Assembly: GCA_002898675.1 (NCBI GenBank)
Contig: BEHW01000007.1
Coordinates: forward strand, 1 to 33,921
DNA from: a bacterium HR20
Lineage (GTDB): Bacteria; Bacteroidota; Ignavibacteria; Kapaibacteriales; NICIL-2
Length of the DNA stretch: 33,921 bases
Direction: 5' to 3'
The stretch's first letter is position 1. Each line of letters opens with the position of its first letter. Below, one piece after another: positions 16,906 to 24,315 of the stretch. The position numbers and the translations under genes are program-made. Below the pieces are notes generated by a model, which saw nothing but the letters and a program-made list of their open reading frames with translations, was not told the origin of the DNA and ran no database searches.

Positions 16906-18393
16906 ATGAAGCGGTGGATTCTGGTTTTGGCTGCTGCTCTACCAATCGCTGTGATGGCTCAAATTCAACAGCGGACACTGCGACCAACGGTCGAAGTTTT
17001 TCCGTTTGAATACAACAGCGCTGCCGATGATTTTTGTCCGGCTGTTACCCACAATGGTGCAACGCTTTACTTTACCTCCGATCGCTCAGGGGAGCAGCGC
17101 ATTTACGTCTGCCGCTCCCGCGCTGGCCAATGGCTAAGCCCGGACCGCATTCGTACACTTGGCGATGCCAAACAAATCGGCTGCCCAACACTTACGCCCG
17201 ACGGTCAAACGATGATCTTCGCAGCCTACCAGCACGAAGCTGGCAGCAATGGGCGGACAGATCTCTACATGAGCAAACGGAGCGAGGGCTACTGGGGCAA
17301 GGGCACAAACCTTGGCGCTACTGTCAACTCAAGCGCCTGGGACTCGCAAGGCTCGCTTTCCAGCGATGGGCGCACGCTCTACTTTGCCAGCGACCGCCCT
17401 GGCGGAAAAGGTGGGACAGATCTCTACCGCTCTCGCTGGCTCGGAGACCGTTGGTCCGAGCCAGAGCCGCTCGTCGAACTCAACACCGAATACGACGAAA
17501 TCACTCCCTCGATTGCGCCAGACGACAAAACACTCTACTTTGCCAGTAACCGCCCCGGTGGAAATGGTGGCTACGACATCTACGTCGCACGGTTGCAAGG
17601 CAACCGTTTTGGTCAACCGCAGAATCTCGGCCAACCCATCAACACTGCTGCAAACGACATCAGCTACATCGCGCTCCCGAATTCGACGACGGCATACTTT
17701 GCCAGCGATCGCTCCGGCGGCAGTGGCGGATACGACATCTGGCGCGCTGTCCCCAATCCGGAAATGCCCGAGCCAGTCGTCACCATGCATGGAATCGTTC
17801 GCAACAGCACAACCCAGATTCCCATCGGCGCAGACATCATCATCACCGACTTGAAGACTCGGCAGAAAGTTGCTACCTTCCGTAGCGATGATGAAACAGG
17901 CGAGTACTACGTCACACTGACCGCAGGCCGCACCTACGCTGTGACGGCATACCACCCGGACTACCTTTTCTACTCGGAGCAAATTGAGGTCCCTACTGGC
18001 GAGCGCGGTCGTGACCTCGAGAAGAATATTGACCTTGCACCAATTGCGAAGGAGAACGCCACACGCCTGCTTGTCTTTTTCGATTTCGATAAGGCTGACC
18101 TGAAAGAGGAGTCGCTCCCGGAGCTTGATTTAGCAGCAACGTTCCTGCGCGAGCATCCCGAAGTCAAGGTCCGCATCGAGGGCCACACCGATGATGTTGG
18201 CACCGACGACTACAACCTCCAGCTTTCCCGGCGCCGTGCTGAGGCGGTCAAAAAATACCTGGTCAGCAAAGGGATTGATGAAAAGCGCATCACGACGGTC
18301 GGGTATGGGAAATCGCAACCGAAAGTCAAGGACACAACGCCCGAAGCCCGTGCCCAGAACCGCCGTGTGGAGATGAAAATCGTTGCAAAGTAG
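16906..18393 (+). CDS. PorE-like beta-propeller and OmpA-domain envelope protein
   Basis: A 495-residue periplasmic or outer-membrane-associated protein. The signal peptide is MKRWILVLAAALPIAVMAQ. Residues about 35-290 contain PD40/WD40-type repeats (TLYFTSDRSG, TLYFASDRPGGKGGTDLY, TLYFASNRPGGNGGYDIY, AYFASDRSGGSGGYDIW). Residues about 295-385 form a carboxypeptidase-regulatory-like sandwich (HGIVRNSTTQIPIG). Residues about 390-495 are an OmpA-type peptidoglycan-binding domain (FFDFDKADL, IEGHTDDVG, QLSRRRAEAVKKYL). This is the domain order of type IX subunit PorE but without its TPR region, and the N-terminus lacks an obvious lipobox. ATG 16906 has GGAGG eight bases upstream. It anchors to peptidoglycan by family knowledge; a role in type IX secretion is inference. 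Confidence 0.88.
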   Translation: MKRWILVLAAALPIAVMAQIQQRTLRPTVEVFPFEYNSAADDFCPAVTHNGATLYFTSDRSGEQRIYVCRSRAGQWLSPDRIRTLGDAKQIGCPTLTPDGQTMIFAAYQHEAGSNGRTDLYMSKRSEGYWGKGTNLGATVNSSAWDSQGSLSSDGRTLYFASDRPGGKGGTDLYRSRWLGDRWSEPEPLVELNTEYDEITPSIAPDDKTLYFASNRPGGNGGYDIYVARLQGNRFGQPQNLGQPINTAANDISYIALPNSTTAYFASDRSGGSGGYDIWRAVPNPEMPEPVVTMHGIVRNSTTQIPIGADIIITDLKTRQKVATFRSDDETGEYYVTLTAGRTYAVTAYHPDYLFYSEQIEVPTGERGRDLEKNIDLAPIAKENATRLLVFFDFDKADLKEESLPELDLAATFLREHPEVKVRIEGHTDDVGTDDYNLQLSRRRAEAVKKYLVSKGIDEKRITTVGYGKSQPKVKDTTPEARAQNRRVEMKIVAK

Positions 18394-18394
18394 C

Positions 18395-19180
18395 GTGCGG
18401 CGTAAGCGCTACAAACTCACCATCGAATACGACGGTTCGCGGTATCGCGGCTGGCAACTGCAGCCGAACGCACGAACAATCCAAGGCGAGCTCATCGCAG
18501 CACTGCGCAGTGCCACAGGCGACCAGTCTGCAACATGCACGGGCGCTGGGCGCACCGACGCTGGCGTCCATGCGCTCGGACAAGTAGCCCACACCGATCT
18601 GCTCACCGATCTGGAGCCGCCAGTGCTCTGCGCTGCGATCAACGAACATTTACCTTCGGACATTCACGTGCTCGAAGTAAGCCCAGTTTCGCACACCTTT
18701 CACGCTCGACGGAGCGCCGTTGCACGGAGCTACCTGTACCAAATCGCCCTGCGGCGCGGCGCGTTCATCAAGGACTATGCGTGGTGGGTAGCCCACCGGC
18801 TCGACCAAGAGCGCATGCAGTCAGCAGCCGAACTGCTCGAAGGCATGCACGACTTCCGCTCGTTTGCAAAACCGAACCCTGCGGTGCGTTCTACCCGAGT
18901 GTTGGTCGAGGAAATTCGGATTGTCCGATGTGAACAGCTCCTCCTGGTGCGGATTACTGCATCGCATTTCCTCTGGCACATGGCACGTGTGATCGTGGGA
19001 CTCCTCGTCCACATCGGCCAAGGAACTCTCCGGGAGGAAACACTCACCGCCTACTTGCACTCGGACTCGCGCGAGCCACTCGCGCTCGCAGCCCCAGCTG
19101 CGGGTCTCTACCTGGAACGCGTCTATTACGCAGGACAGCCGCGTATCGGCGAGCTTCTACCAACGCTGCACTTGCGCTAA
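18395..19180 (+). CDS. truA: tRNA pseudouridine synthase TruA
   Basis: A 261-residue enzyme that converts U38-U40 of tRNA anticodon arms to pseudouridine. It shows KLTIEYDGSRYRGWQ, the catalytic loop GAGRTDAGVHA with nucleophile Asp55, and SHTFHARRSAVARSYLYQI. The late motif SHFLWHMARVIVGLLVHIG is the TruA hallmark. GTG 18395 sits one base after the stop of the OmpA-domain gene and gives the usual N-terminus. A TTG at 18383, overlapping that gene and preceded by GGAGA, is an alternative that would add four residues. Translational coupling to the upstream gene is likely. The gene is convergent with the acyl-CoA dehydrogenase. Confidence 0.92.
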   Translation: MRRKRYKLTIEYDGSRYRGWQLQPNARTIQGELIAALRSATGDQSATCTGAGRTDAGVHALGQVAHTDLLTDLEPPVLCAAINEHLPSDIHVLEVSPVSHTFHARRSAVARSYLYQIALRRGAFIKDYAWWVAHRLDQERMQSAAELLEGMHDFRSFAKPNPAVRSTRVLVEEIRIVRCEQLLLVRITASHFLWHMARVIVGLLVHIGQGTLREETLTAYLHSDSREPLALAAPAAGLYLERVYYAGQPRIGELLPTLHLR

Positions 19181-19413
19181 CTGCTCCACACCTGCATATG
19201 CTCCAAACCCGCCGGGGAAAGCACGTACCCCAGTGCTACTTCTTGCCGATAAAGTGCAGTCGCTTTCTACCTCCATGTATTCGAAACGGGCATTTTGTGA
19301 CATCGCATCGAAAAAAATTTTTCGCTCCGAGAAAATTTTTCCCACTGGCTGCCCGCTGGAGCGTGTGCTGCGTCCTGCGTTGCTTAGAGTTGAACTACGA
19401 CCCAGAAACAAGC
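19181..19413 (+). other. Convergent intergenic gap with AT-rich imperfect palindromes
   Basis: No gene is visible. Two related AT-rich near-palindromes, at 19309-19324 (CG, seven A, five T, CG) and 19331-19341 (G, four A, five T, C), lie between two converging genes. They could help end transcription from both sides, although neither is a GC-rich hairpin. A small dyad AGCAC/GTGCT lies at about 19219-19236. Confidence 0.35.
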
Positions 19414-20571
19414 TCAGACGAGGGCGTACTCTTTGAGCAGTTCGCGTGCAATGACGATGTGCTGAATCTCGCTGGTGCCTTCGTAAATCTCGGTGATCTT
19501 CGCATCGCGCAAGTATCGCTCGACCAAGTACTCGCGCACGTAGCCATAGCCGCCATGCACCTGGATTGCATCGAGCGCATTCTCAACTGCAACGCGCGAG
19601 GCGAAAAGCTTTGCCTGCGCTGCTTCCTTGACGTACCGTTGATGCTGGTCCTTGAGCCATGCTGCACGGTAGGTCAGCAGCCGCGCAGCGTCGAGCTTTG
19701 TCGCCATGTCAGCGAGTTTGAACTGAATCGCTTGTAGCTCAGCGATCGGGCGACCGAAGGCATGCCGCTGCTGCGCGTACGTGAGCGCTGCATCCAACGA
19801 TGCCGCTGCGATTCCAAGCGCTTGCGCAGCAATTCCGATGCGCCCACCGTTGAGCGTCTCCATCGCGATTTTGAAGCCCTGGCCGACCTCGCCGAGCCGA
19901 TTGCTGTCCGGCACACGAACGTTATCGAACCCGAGCGAACACGTATCGCTCGAACGGATGCCGAGCTTATCTTCCTTGGCTCCCTGGGTAAAACCAGGCG
20001 TGCCTCTCTCCACGAGAAAACACGTAATACCACGGTGGCGTAGTTCACGGTTTGTCTGGGCAAACACCAGGTACACGCTGGCGGTCGTGCCGTTGGTGAT
20101 CCAGTTCTTCGTGCCATTGATGATCCACTCTTCGCCGTCACGTGTTGCCGTGGTGTGCTGTGACGTGGCATCGGAGCCTGCTTCGGGTTCGGAAAGGCAG
20201 AATGCCCCGATAATTTCCCCCTGTGCCAAGCGACGGAGGTAGCGCTCCTTCTGCTCTTCGGTGCCATAGGTTTCGATCGCCCAGCAGACGAGCGAATTAT
20301 TGACGGACATGATGACGCCGACGCTTGCGTCAACTTTGGAGATTTCCTCCATCGCGATGACGTAGCTGATGCAATCAAGGCCACTACCTCCCCATTCGGG
20401 CGAGACCATCATACCAAGAAAGCCAAGTTCGCCAAGCTTCCGAACAATCTCTGCAGGGAACTCGCCCGTTTTATCGCGTTCGACTGCAGTGGGCGCTATT
20501 TCGGCGTGCGCAAACTCACGTGCCGTCTGGCGGATCATCTCGTGTGTTTCAGTCAGCTGAAGGGAAAACAT
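19414..20571 (-). CDS. Acyl-CoA dehydrogenase (short/medium-chain type)
   Basis: A 385-residue FAD enzyme that forms the 2,3-double bond of acyl-CoA in fatty-acid or amino-acid breakdown, passing electrons to electron-transfer flavoprotein. It has the signature GAFCLSEPEAGSDA, the second signature QVHGGYGYVREYLVERYLRD and the catalytic base Glu364 in IYEGTSEIQ. Length and motifs match butyryl-CoA dehydrogenase/MmgC-type enzymes; chain-length preference cannot be read from the sequence. ATG 20571 (MFSLQLTETHEMIRQ) has AGGA at good spacing. An ATG at 20580 would add three residues, and the frame's further upstream extension has no family similarity. No ETF genes are adjacent. Confidence 0.92.
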   Translation of the reverse strand: MFSLQLTETHEMIRQTAREFAHAEIAPTAVERDKTGEFPAEIVRKLGELGFLGMMVSPEWGGSGLDCISYVIAMEEISKVDASVGVIMSVNNSLVCWAIETYGTEEQKERYLRRLAQGEIIGAFCLSEPEAGSDATSQHTTATRDGEEWIINGTKNWITNGTTASVYLVFAQTNRELRHRGITCFLVERGTPGFTQGAKEDKLGIRSSDTCSLGFDNVRVPDSNRLGEVGQGFKIAMETLNGGRIGIAAQALGIAAASLDAALTYAQQRHAFGRPIAELQAIQFKLADMATKLDAARLLTYRAAWLKDQHQRYVKEAAQAKLFASRVAVENALDAIQVHGGYGYVREYLVERYLRDAKITEIYEGTSEIQHIVIARELLKEYALV

Positions 20572-20692
20572 CGCTGGCATTCCTACAGTGGTTTCTAAAA
20601 AACATCGGCGGAAGCATGCATCGTTCCGCTCTGTGCGGGCAAAAATGCGAATTTTGCTCCCAAATGTCCGTGGGACTTCACCACACGTGCTG
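20572..20692. promoter_or_regulatory. Divergent promoter region between acyl-CoA dehydrogenase and MetF fusion
   Basis: This 121-base gap must hold promoters for both genes. GAATTTTG at 20650-20657 (+) and CATTTTTG overlapping it on the minus strand (about 20641-20648) are each one mismatch from TAnnTTTG. Neither has a clear -33 partner. No gene is seen here. Confidence 0.3.
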
Positions 20693-22534
20693 ATGGCAAT
20701 CCCAACGTTCCGCGCACGATTAGAAGATGCCCGGCCAATTGTCGCTGTTGGCTCCGTCGAGCATGCCCTGAGCAACCGCACGCACGACCGAATCGAACTA
20801 GTGGTGCTTCAAGCGCCGCTGGTGCTCGAAGAGACAATGCATGCATTCGTCGAAGCGGGCGCCGAGTTGCTTTTTACCCCGACCGAGCGAGCCAGCCGAC
20901 TGTGGCTTGCGCAGCTTGATCGCGCCGATCGTGTCTATGAGCTCAATCGCAAAGCCGTGTGGATCGCGCGGAAGGCGGCCGCTCATCGCGCATTTGTCGC
21001 TGGCACCATTGGTCCGCCGCCAACCATGCTGCACCCGATTGGTCCGCTGAGCACCGAGAGCCTCCGGCGCGCCGTTGCAGAGCAGGCAATCGCGCTGCTC
21101 GACGGTGGATGCGACGTGCTCGTGCTCAAATCGTTCATCGAACTCGACGAGCTGCTCCTCGCAATCGAAACGGTGCTCCCGCTGGCGAATGGAACACCTG
21201 TCATTGCACTCAAGGCATTCCCTGAAGACGGTGCTGTGCTCGCAACGTCGTTCCCTGCTGACGTCGCGCGATTGCTCTCGCAGTACTCGCTTGCTGCGAT
21301 CGGCGCCAGTGGCACGGTTGGCCCGCAGCGAATGCGCGGAGTCATCAGCGCAATGCGGAGCGGAAGCTCGCTCCCGCTCGTTGCACTGCCCGATACAGGG
21401 ATTCCAACGATGGTTGGCGGTCGCGCGTACTATTCCACCGACCCAGACTACATCGCGCGCACACTTCGAGAACTTGCCGAATCTGGAGCTCGCATTTGTG
21501 GCACTGACCGCGGAACAACAATCGTACACACAAGCGCCACGAGCCAATCGCTTGCTGGAATAACGCAAGCAGCACCGCCGCCAGTCCCGATCCAACGAGA
21601 AGCGCACCTATCGGCACGACCGACGGTGCCTCCCCCATCGCGTTTTGCGCAGAAGCTTCGGGAGCGCTTTGTCATCACCGTTGAACTCGACATCCCCCGC
21701 GGTCTTGACATGGCGAGCGTCCTCGATGGCGCACGCTACCTTGGCATGCATGGCGTGGACGCTGTCAACATCAGCGATGGCGCACGCGCACGACTGCGCG
21801 TCAACTCGTTGATGCTGAGTGCATATGTGCAGCAAGAGACCGGCATCGAGTGTATTGCCCACCTTGCATGTCGCGATCGCAACATGGTTGCGCTCCAGAG
21901 CGATCTGCTCGGCGCTGCCCTCCTTGGGGTGCAGAACATCCTCGCTGTCAGCGGCGATCCGACGCATATTGGCGACTACCCTCGTGCGACAACTGTCGGA
22001 GATCTCGACTCCATCGGCTTGATTAGGGCTCTCCGCATGATGAACAGCGGTCGTGACCTTGCAGGCAATCCTCTCAGTGGCACGACAAATTTCTGCATCG
22101 CCTGTGCGTGTAATCCCTGCGCAGAGGACATCGAGCGTGAGCTCGACCGACTGGCGCAAAAAGTCGCTGAAGGCGCCGAAGCAATCTTCACCCAACCGAT
22201 GTTCGATCTGGAGCAATGGCTCCAGTTCCTCAGCCGTGCCGGCTCGCTCCCAGTGCGCTTTATCGTCGGCATCCTCCCGCTGCGGAGCGTGCGCCATGCA
22301 GAATTTTTGCACTACGAAGTCCCAGGCATGACGATTCCTGCGTGGGTGCGCAAACGCATTGCAGAGTCGCCCAACCCCGCCGAGGAAGGCATCACAATCG
22401 CTGCAGAGTTCCTCGCGGCCGTCAAAGAGCATTGCCATGGTGTGTACCTGATGCCTCCATTCAAGAAGTACGACGTTGCACTCTCCGTCCTCGAGCGCGC
22501 TGGCGTTGCTCTTGCCAGTAGGCCAGACCACTAG
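20693..22534 (+). CDS. Fusion of degenerate homocysteine S-methyltransferase domain and MetF
   Basis: A 613-residue protein with the layout and length of Bacillus YitJ (612). Residues about 1-290 follow the homocysteine-methyltransferase barrel and residues about 310-613 follow methylenetetrahydrofolate reductase. The MetF half looks intact: Glu in ITVELDIPRG, HLACRDRN, NILAVSGDP, TQPMFD, GVYLMPPF. The N-terminal half has lost its chemistry. The zinc Cys of GxNC is Gly207 (GASGTVGP), and the Cys-Cys pair of GGCCGT is Asp272-Arg273 (CGTDRGT). The opening DGAMGT is replaced by VGSVEH. It can probably still reduce methylene-THF to methyl-THF with FAD, but should not methylate homocysteine. ATG 20693 is chosen because it matches the family start; the frame extends 35 residues upstream. 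Confidence 0.88.
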   Translation: MAIPTFRARLEDARPIVAVGSVEHALSNRTHDRIELVVLQAPLVLEETMHAFVEAGAELLFTPTERASRLWLAQLDRADRVYELNRKAVWIARKAAAHRAFVAGTIGPPPTMLHPIGPLSTESLRRAVAEQAIALLDGGCDVLVLKSFIELDELLLAIETVLPLANGTPVIALKAFPEDGAVLATSFPADVARLLSQYSLAAIGASGTVGPQRMRGVISAMRSGSSLPLVALPDTGIPTMVGGRAYYSTDPDYIARTLRELAESGARICGTDRGTTIVHTSATSQSLAGITQAAPPPVPIQREAHLSARPTVPPPSRFAQKLRERFVITVELDIPRGLDMASVLDGARYLGMHGVDAVNISDGARARLRVNSLMLSAYVQQETGIECIAHLACRDRNMVALQSDLLGAALLGVQNILAVSGDPTHIGDYPRATTVGDLDSIGLIRALRMMNSGRDLAGNPLSGTTNFCIACACNPCAEDIERELDRLAQKVAEGAEAIFTQPMFDLEQWLQFLSRAGSLPVRFIVGILPLRSVRHAEFLHYEVPGMTIPAWVRKRIAESPNPAEEGITIAAEFLAAVKEHCHGVYLMPPFKKYDVALSVLERAGVALASRPDH

Positions 22535-22536
22535 CG

Positions 22537-22544
22537 TATATTCG
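22537..22544 (+). promoter_or_regulatory. Candidate -7 promoter element for the RDD/kynA pair
   Basis: TATATTCG fits the local pattern TAnnTTYG and lies 64 bases before ATG 22608, just after the MetF-fusion stop. A perfect six-base-pair stem, CTCGCT/AGCGAG (22550-22555 with 22565-22570, nine-base loop), would fall at the very 5' end of the transcript. Confidence 0.33.
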
Positions 22545-22607
22545 CGCAGCTCGCTTGCGGTGGTAGCGAGGTACGTTGTTTGTCACACACATATCTGGGA
22601 GGGTCCC

Positions 22608-23228
22608 ATGGCAGAGGAATTTGCGCAAGACATTCCGGTGACGGAGTTGCGAATTGGGTTTGGCCGCCGTCTCGGTGCATTGTTGATTGACGCGGTGATC
22701 ATTGCTGCACTTGCCGCTGGAGTGTACACAATTGCTCACGATGCATTCGAAAAATTGCTGAGCACCCATATTTCCCATCAGCTCCAAGAACAGAGTGTGG
22801 CGCTGTCTGAACTCGATGGCGAACAAGCCGATGCCATTATGGATTTCACAACTGCTGGGATTGTCTGGGGTTTTATCGCAGGATCGCTCGCACTGCTCTA
22901 CTCGCTGATGGAAATCGCCTACGGTGCGACGCTCGGCAAGATGGCGCTCGGCATCAAAATCGCAAACGCCGATGCCACAACTGCTTCCACAGGTACGCTG
23001 GCAACGCGATGGTTCATCAAGTCAGGGCTTTCATCGTTGCTGAATCTGCTCGGTACACTGACCAGTGCGTCAATTCTGAGCACGCTTTCTGCTGTTGTTG
23101 GGATTGTGATATTCATCGGCTGCTTTTTCGTGCTGGGCGCCAATCGGCAAGCGCTCCACGACATGATCGCGAAAACAGCCGTCTATCGTCGCAGTGACAT
23201 CCGTCAGGTATCACCAGAATTGGTATGA
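22608..23228 (+). CDS. RDD-family inner-membrane protein
   Basis: A 206-residue membrane protein. RRLGALLIDAVIIAA (residues 20-34) carries the Arg and first Asp of the RDD family. GATLGKMALGIKI (107-118) is the conserved middle loop, and HDMIAKTAVYR (184-194) carries the last Asp. Membrane segments lie at about 22-43, 82-104 and 145-178. GGGAGGG five bases before ATG 22608 fixes the start; the open frame upstream of it is not similar to the family. Functions proposed for RDD proteins (transport, sodium/proton antiport) are poorly established. Its stop overlaps the start of tryptophan dioxygenase by four bases (ATGA), so the two are co-expressed. Transport of tryptophan or kynurenine is only a guess. 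Confidence 0.85.
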   Translation: MAEEFAQDIPVTELRIGFGRRLGALLIDAVIIAALAAGVYTIAHDAFEKLLSTHISHQLQEQSVALSELDGEQADAIMDFTTAGIVWGFIAGSLALLYSLMEIAYGATLGKMALGIKIANADATTASTGTLATRWFIKSGLSSLLNLLGTLTSASILSTLSAVVGIVIFIGCFFVLGANRQALHDMIAKTAVYRRSDIRQVSPELV

Positions 23229-24313
23229 GCGTTCAAGCACGGCTCTACTACAGCGAGTACCTACAGCTCGACAACATTCTCAGCGCACAGCAGCTCCGCA
23301 GCGCTCAAGTGGGTGAAGCTGCACACGATGAGATGCTGTTCATCATCATCCACCAGGCGTTTGAGCTGTGGTTCAAGCAGTTGCTCTGGGAGCTACAGGA
23401 TGTTATCGCTCGGCTTGGGCAGGAATACGTGCCTGAATCTGATGTTGGCATTGCACTCGACCGCCTGCGGCGGATGATCGAGATTATCAAGTTGCTCGAG
23501 CATCAGTTCGATGTGCTCGAAACAATGACGCCGCAGCAATTCATGGAATTCCGCGACCTCCTCTACCCCGCCAGTGGCTTTGAATCGGTACAGTTTCGGA
23601 TGGTGGAAGTCAAGCTCGGTCTCGATGATCGGCACCGCGTACAAATTGATGCTGCGGGCTATCGCGCACGGCTGCACGCAGAGGACCAACGTGCACTCGA
23701 ACGCATTGCTGCCGAACCTTCCCTCTTTACGACCATCGAGCGCTGGCTGGAAAAAATGCCATTTATGGAATCGGGTTCGTACCGATTCTTGGACGCATAC
23801 CGCCAGGCTGTCGAGCGCATCTTCGAACACGACCGAGCCGAACTTGAGCGCGTTACGACGCTCTCGCCCTCCCAGCTCCAGCAGCAACGGGAGCAAATCG
23901 CGCGACTGGAACGCCACTTCCACGCCCTCTTTGACGCAGATGCGTACAGACAGCTCCTCGAGCACGGCGAGAAGCGACTTTCGCAACGTGCAACGCTGGC
24001 AGCGCTGTTCATCGCGGTTTATTCCCACTACCCACTTCTGCAGCAACCGTACCGCTTACTGGACACGGTGCTTGAACTGGATAAGCGCATCAGCCTCTTC
24101 CGCTTTCGCCATGCGCTCATGGTAAGCCGGATGATTGGCTCGCGAACGGGGACGGGCGGCTCCAGCGGCTTCGACTACCTGATGAAAACGGTTCTCGAGC
24201 ATCGCGTCTTTGCGGACCTGGCTGCGCTGTCGAGCTACATTCTTCCTTCCTCGAAGGTGCCGCCTCTGCCGGACGAGATCGCCCGCCAACTCCACTTCGT
24301 CGCTGAAGTTTAA
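23225..24313 (+). CDS. kynA: Tryptophan 2,3-dioxygenase
   Basis: A 362-residue haem enzyme that opens the indole ring of L-tryptophan to N-formylkynurenine. Family blocks are present: HDEMLFIIIHQAFELWFKQL, with the active-site His43; FRDLLYPASGFESVQFRMVE, with the substrate-carboxylate Arg; FRFRHALMVSRMIGSRTGTG, with the proximal haem His; and GTGGSSGFDYL. At 362 residues it is longer than many bacterial TDOs (about 280) and closer to animal-type length, because of a longer helical middle. No kynureninase or formamidase is adjacent, so the rest of the pathway is elsewhere or absent. It is translationally coupled to the RDD gene. The stop lies two bases from the convergent clpX stop. Confidence 0.92.
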   Translation: MSVQARLYYSEYLQLDNILSAQQLRSAQVGEAAHDEMLFIIIHQAFELWFKQLLWELQDVIARLGQEYVPESDVGIALDRLRRMIEIIKLLEHQFDVLETMTPQQFMEFRDLLYPASGFESVQFRMVEVKLGLDDRHRVQIDAAGYRARLHAEDQRALERIAAEPSLFTTIERWLEKMPFMESGSYRFLDAYRQAVERIFEHDRAELERVTTLSPSQLQQQREQIARLERHFHALFDADAYRQLLEHGEKRLSQRATLAALFIAVYSHYPLLQQPYRLLDTVLELDKRISLFRFRHALMVSRMIGSRTGTGGSSGFDYLMKTVLEHRVFADLAALSSYILPSSKVPPLPDEIARQLHFVAEV

Positions 24314-24315
24314 GC

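Noticed and set aside
21608..22531. A 307-codon minus-strand frame over the MetF half
   Set aside because: It is antisense to a conserved MetF domain and has no motifs of its own.
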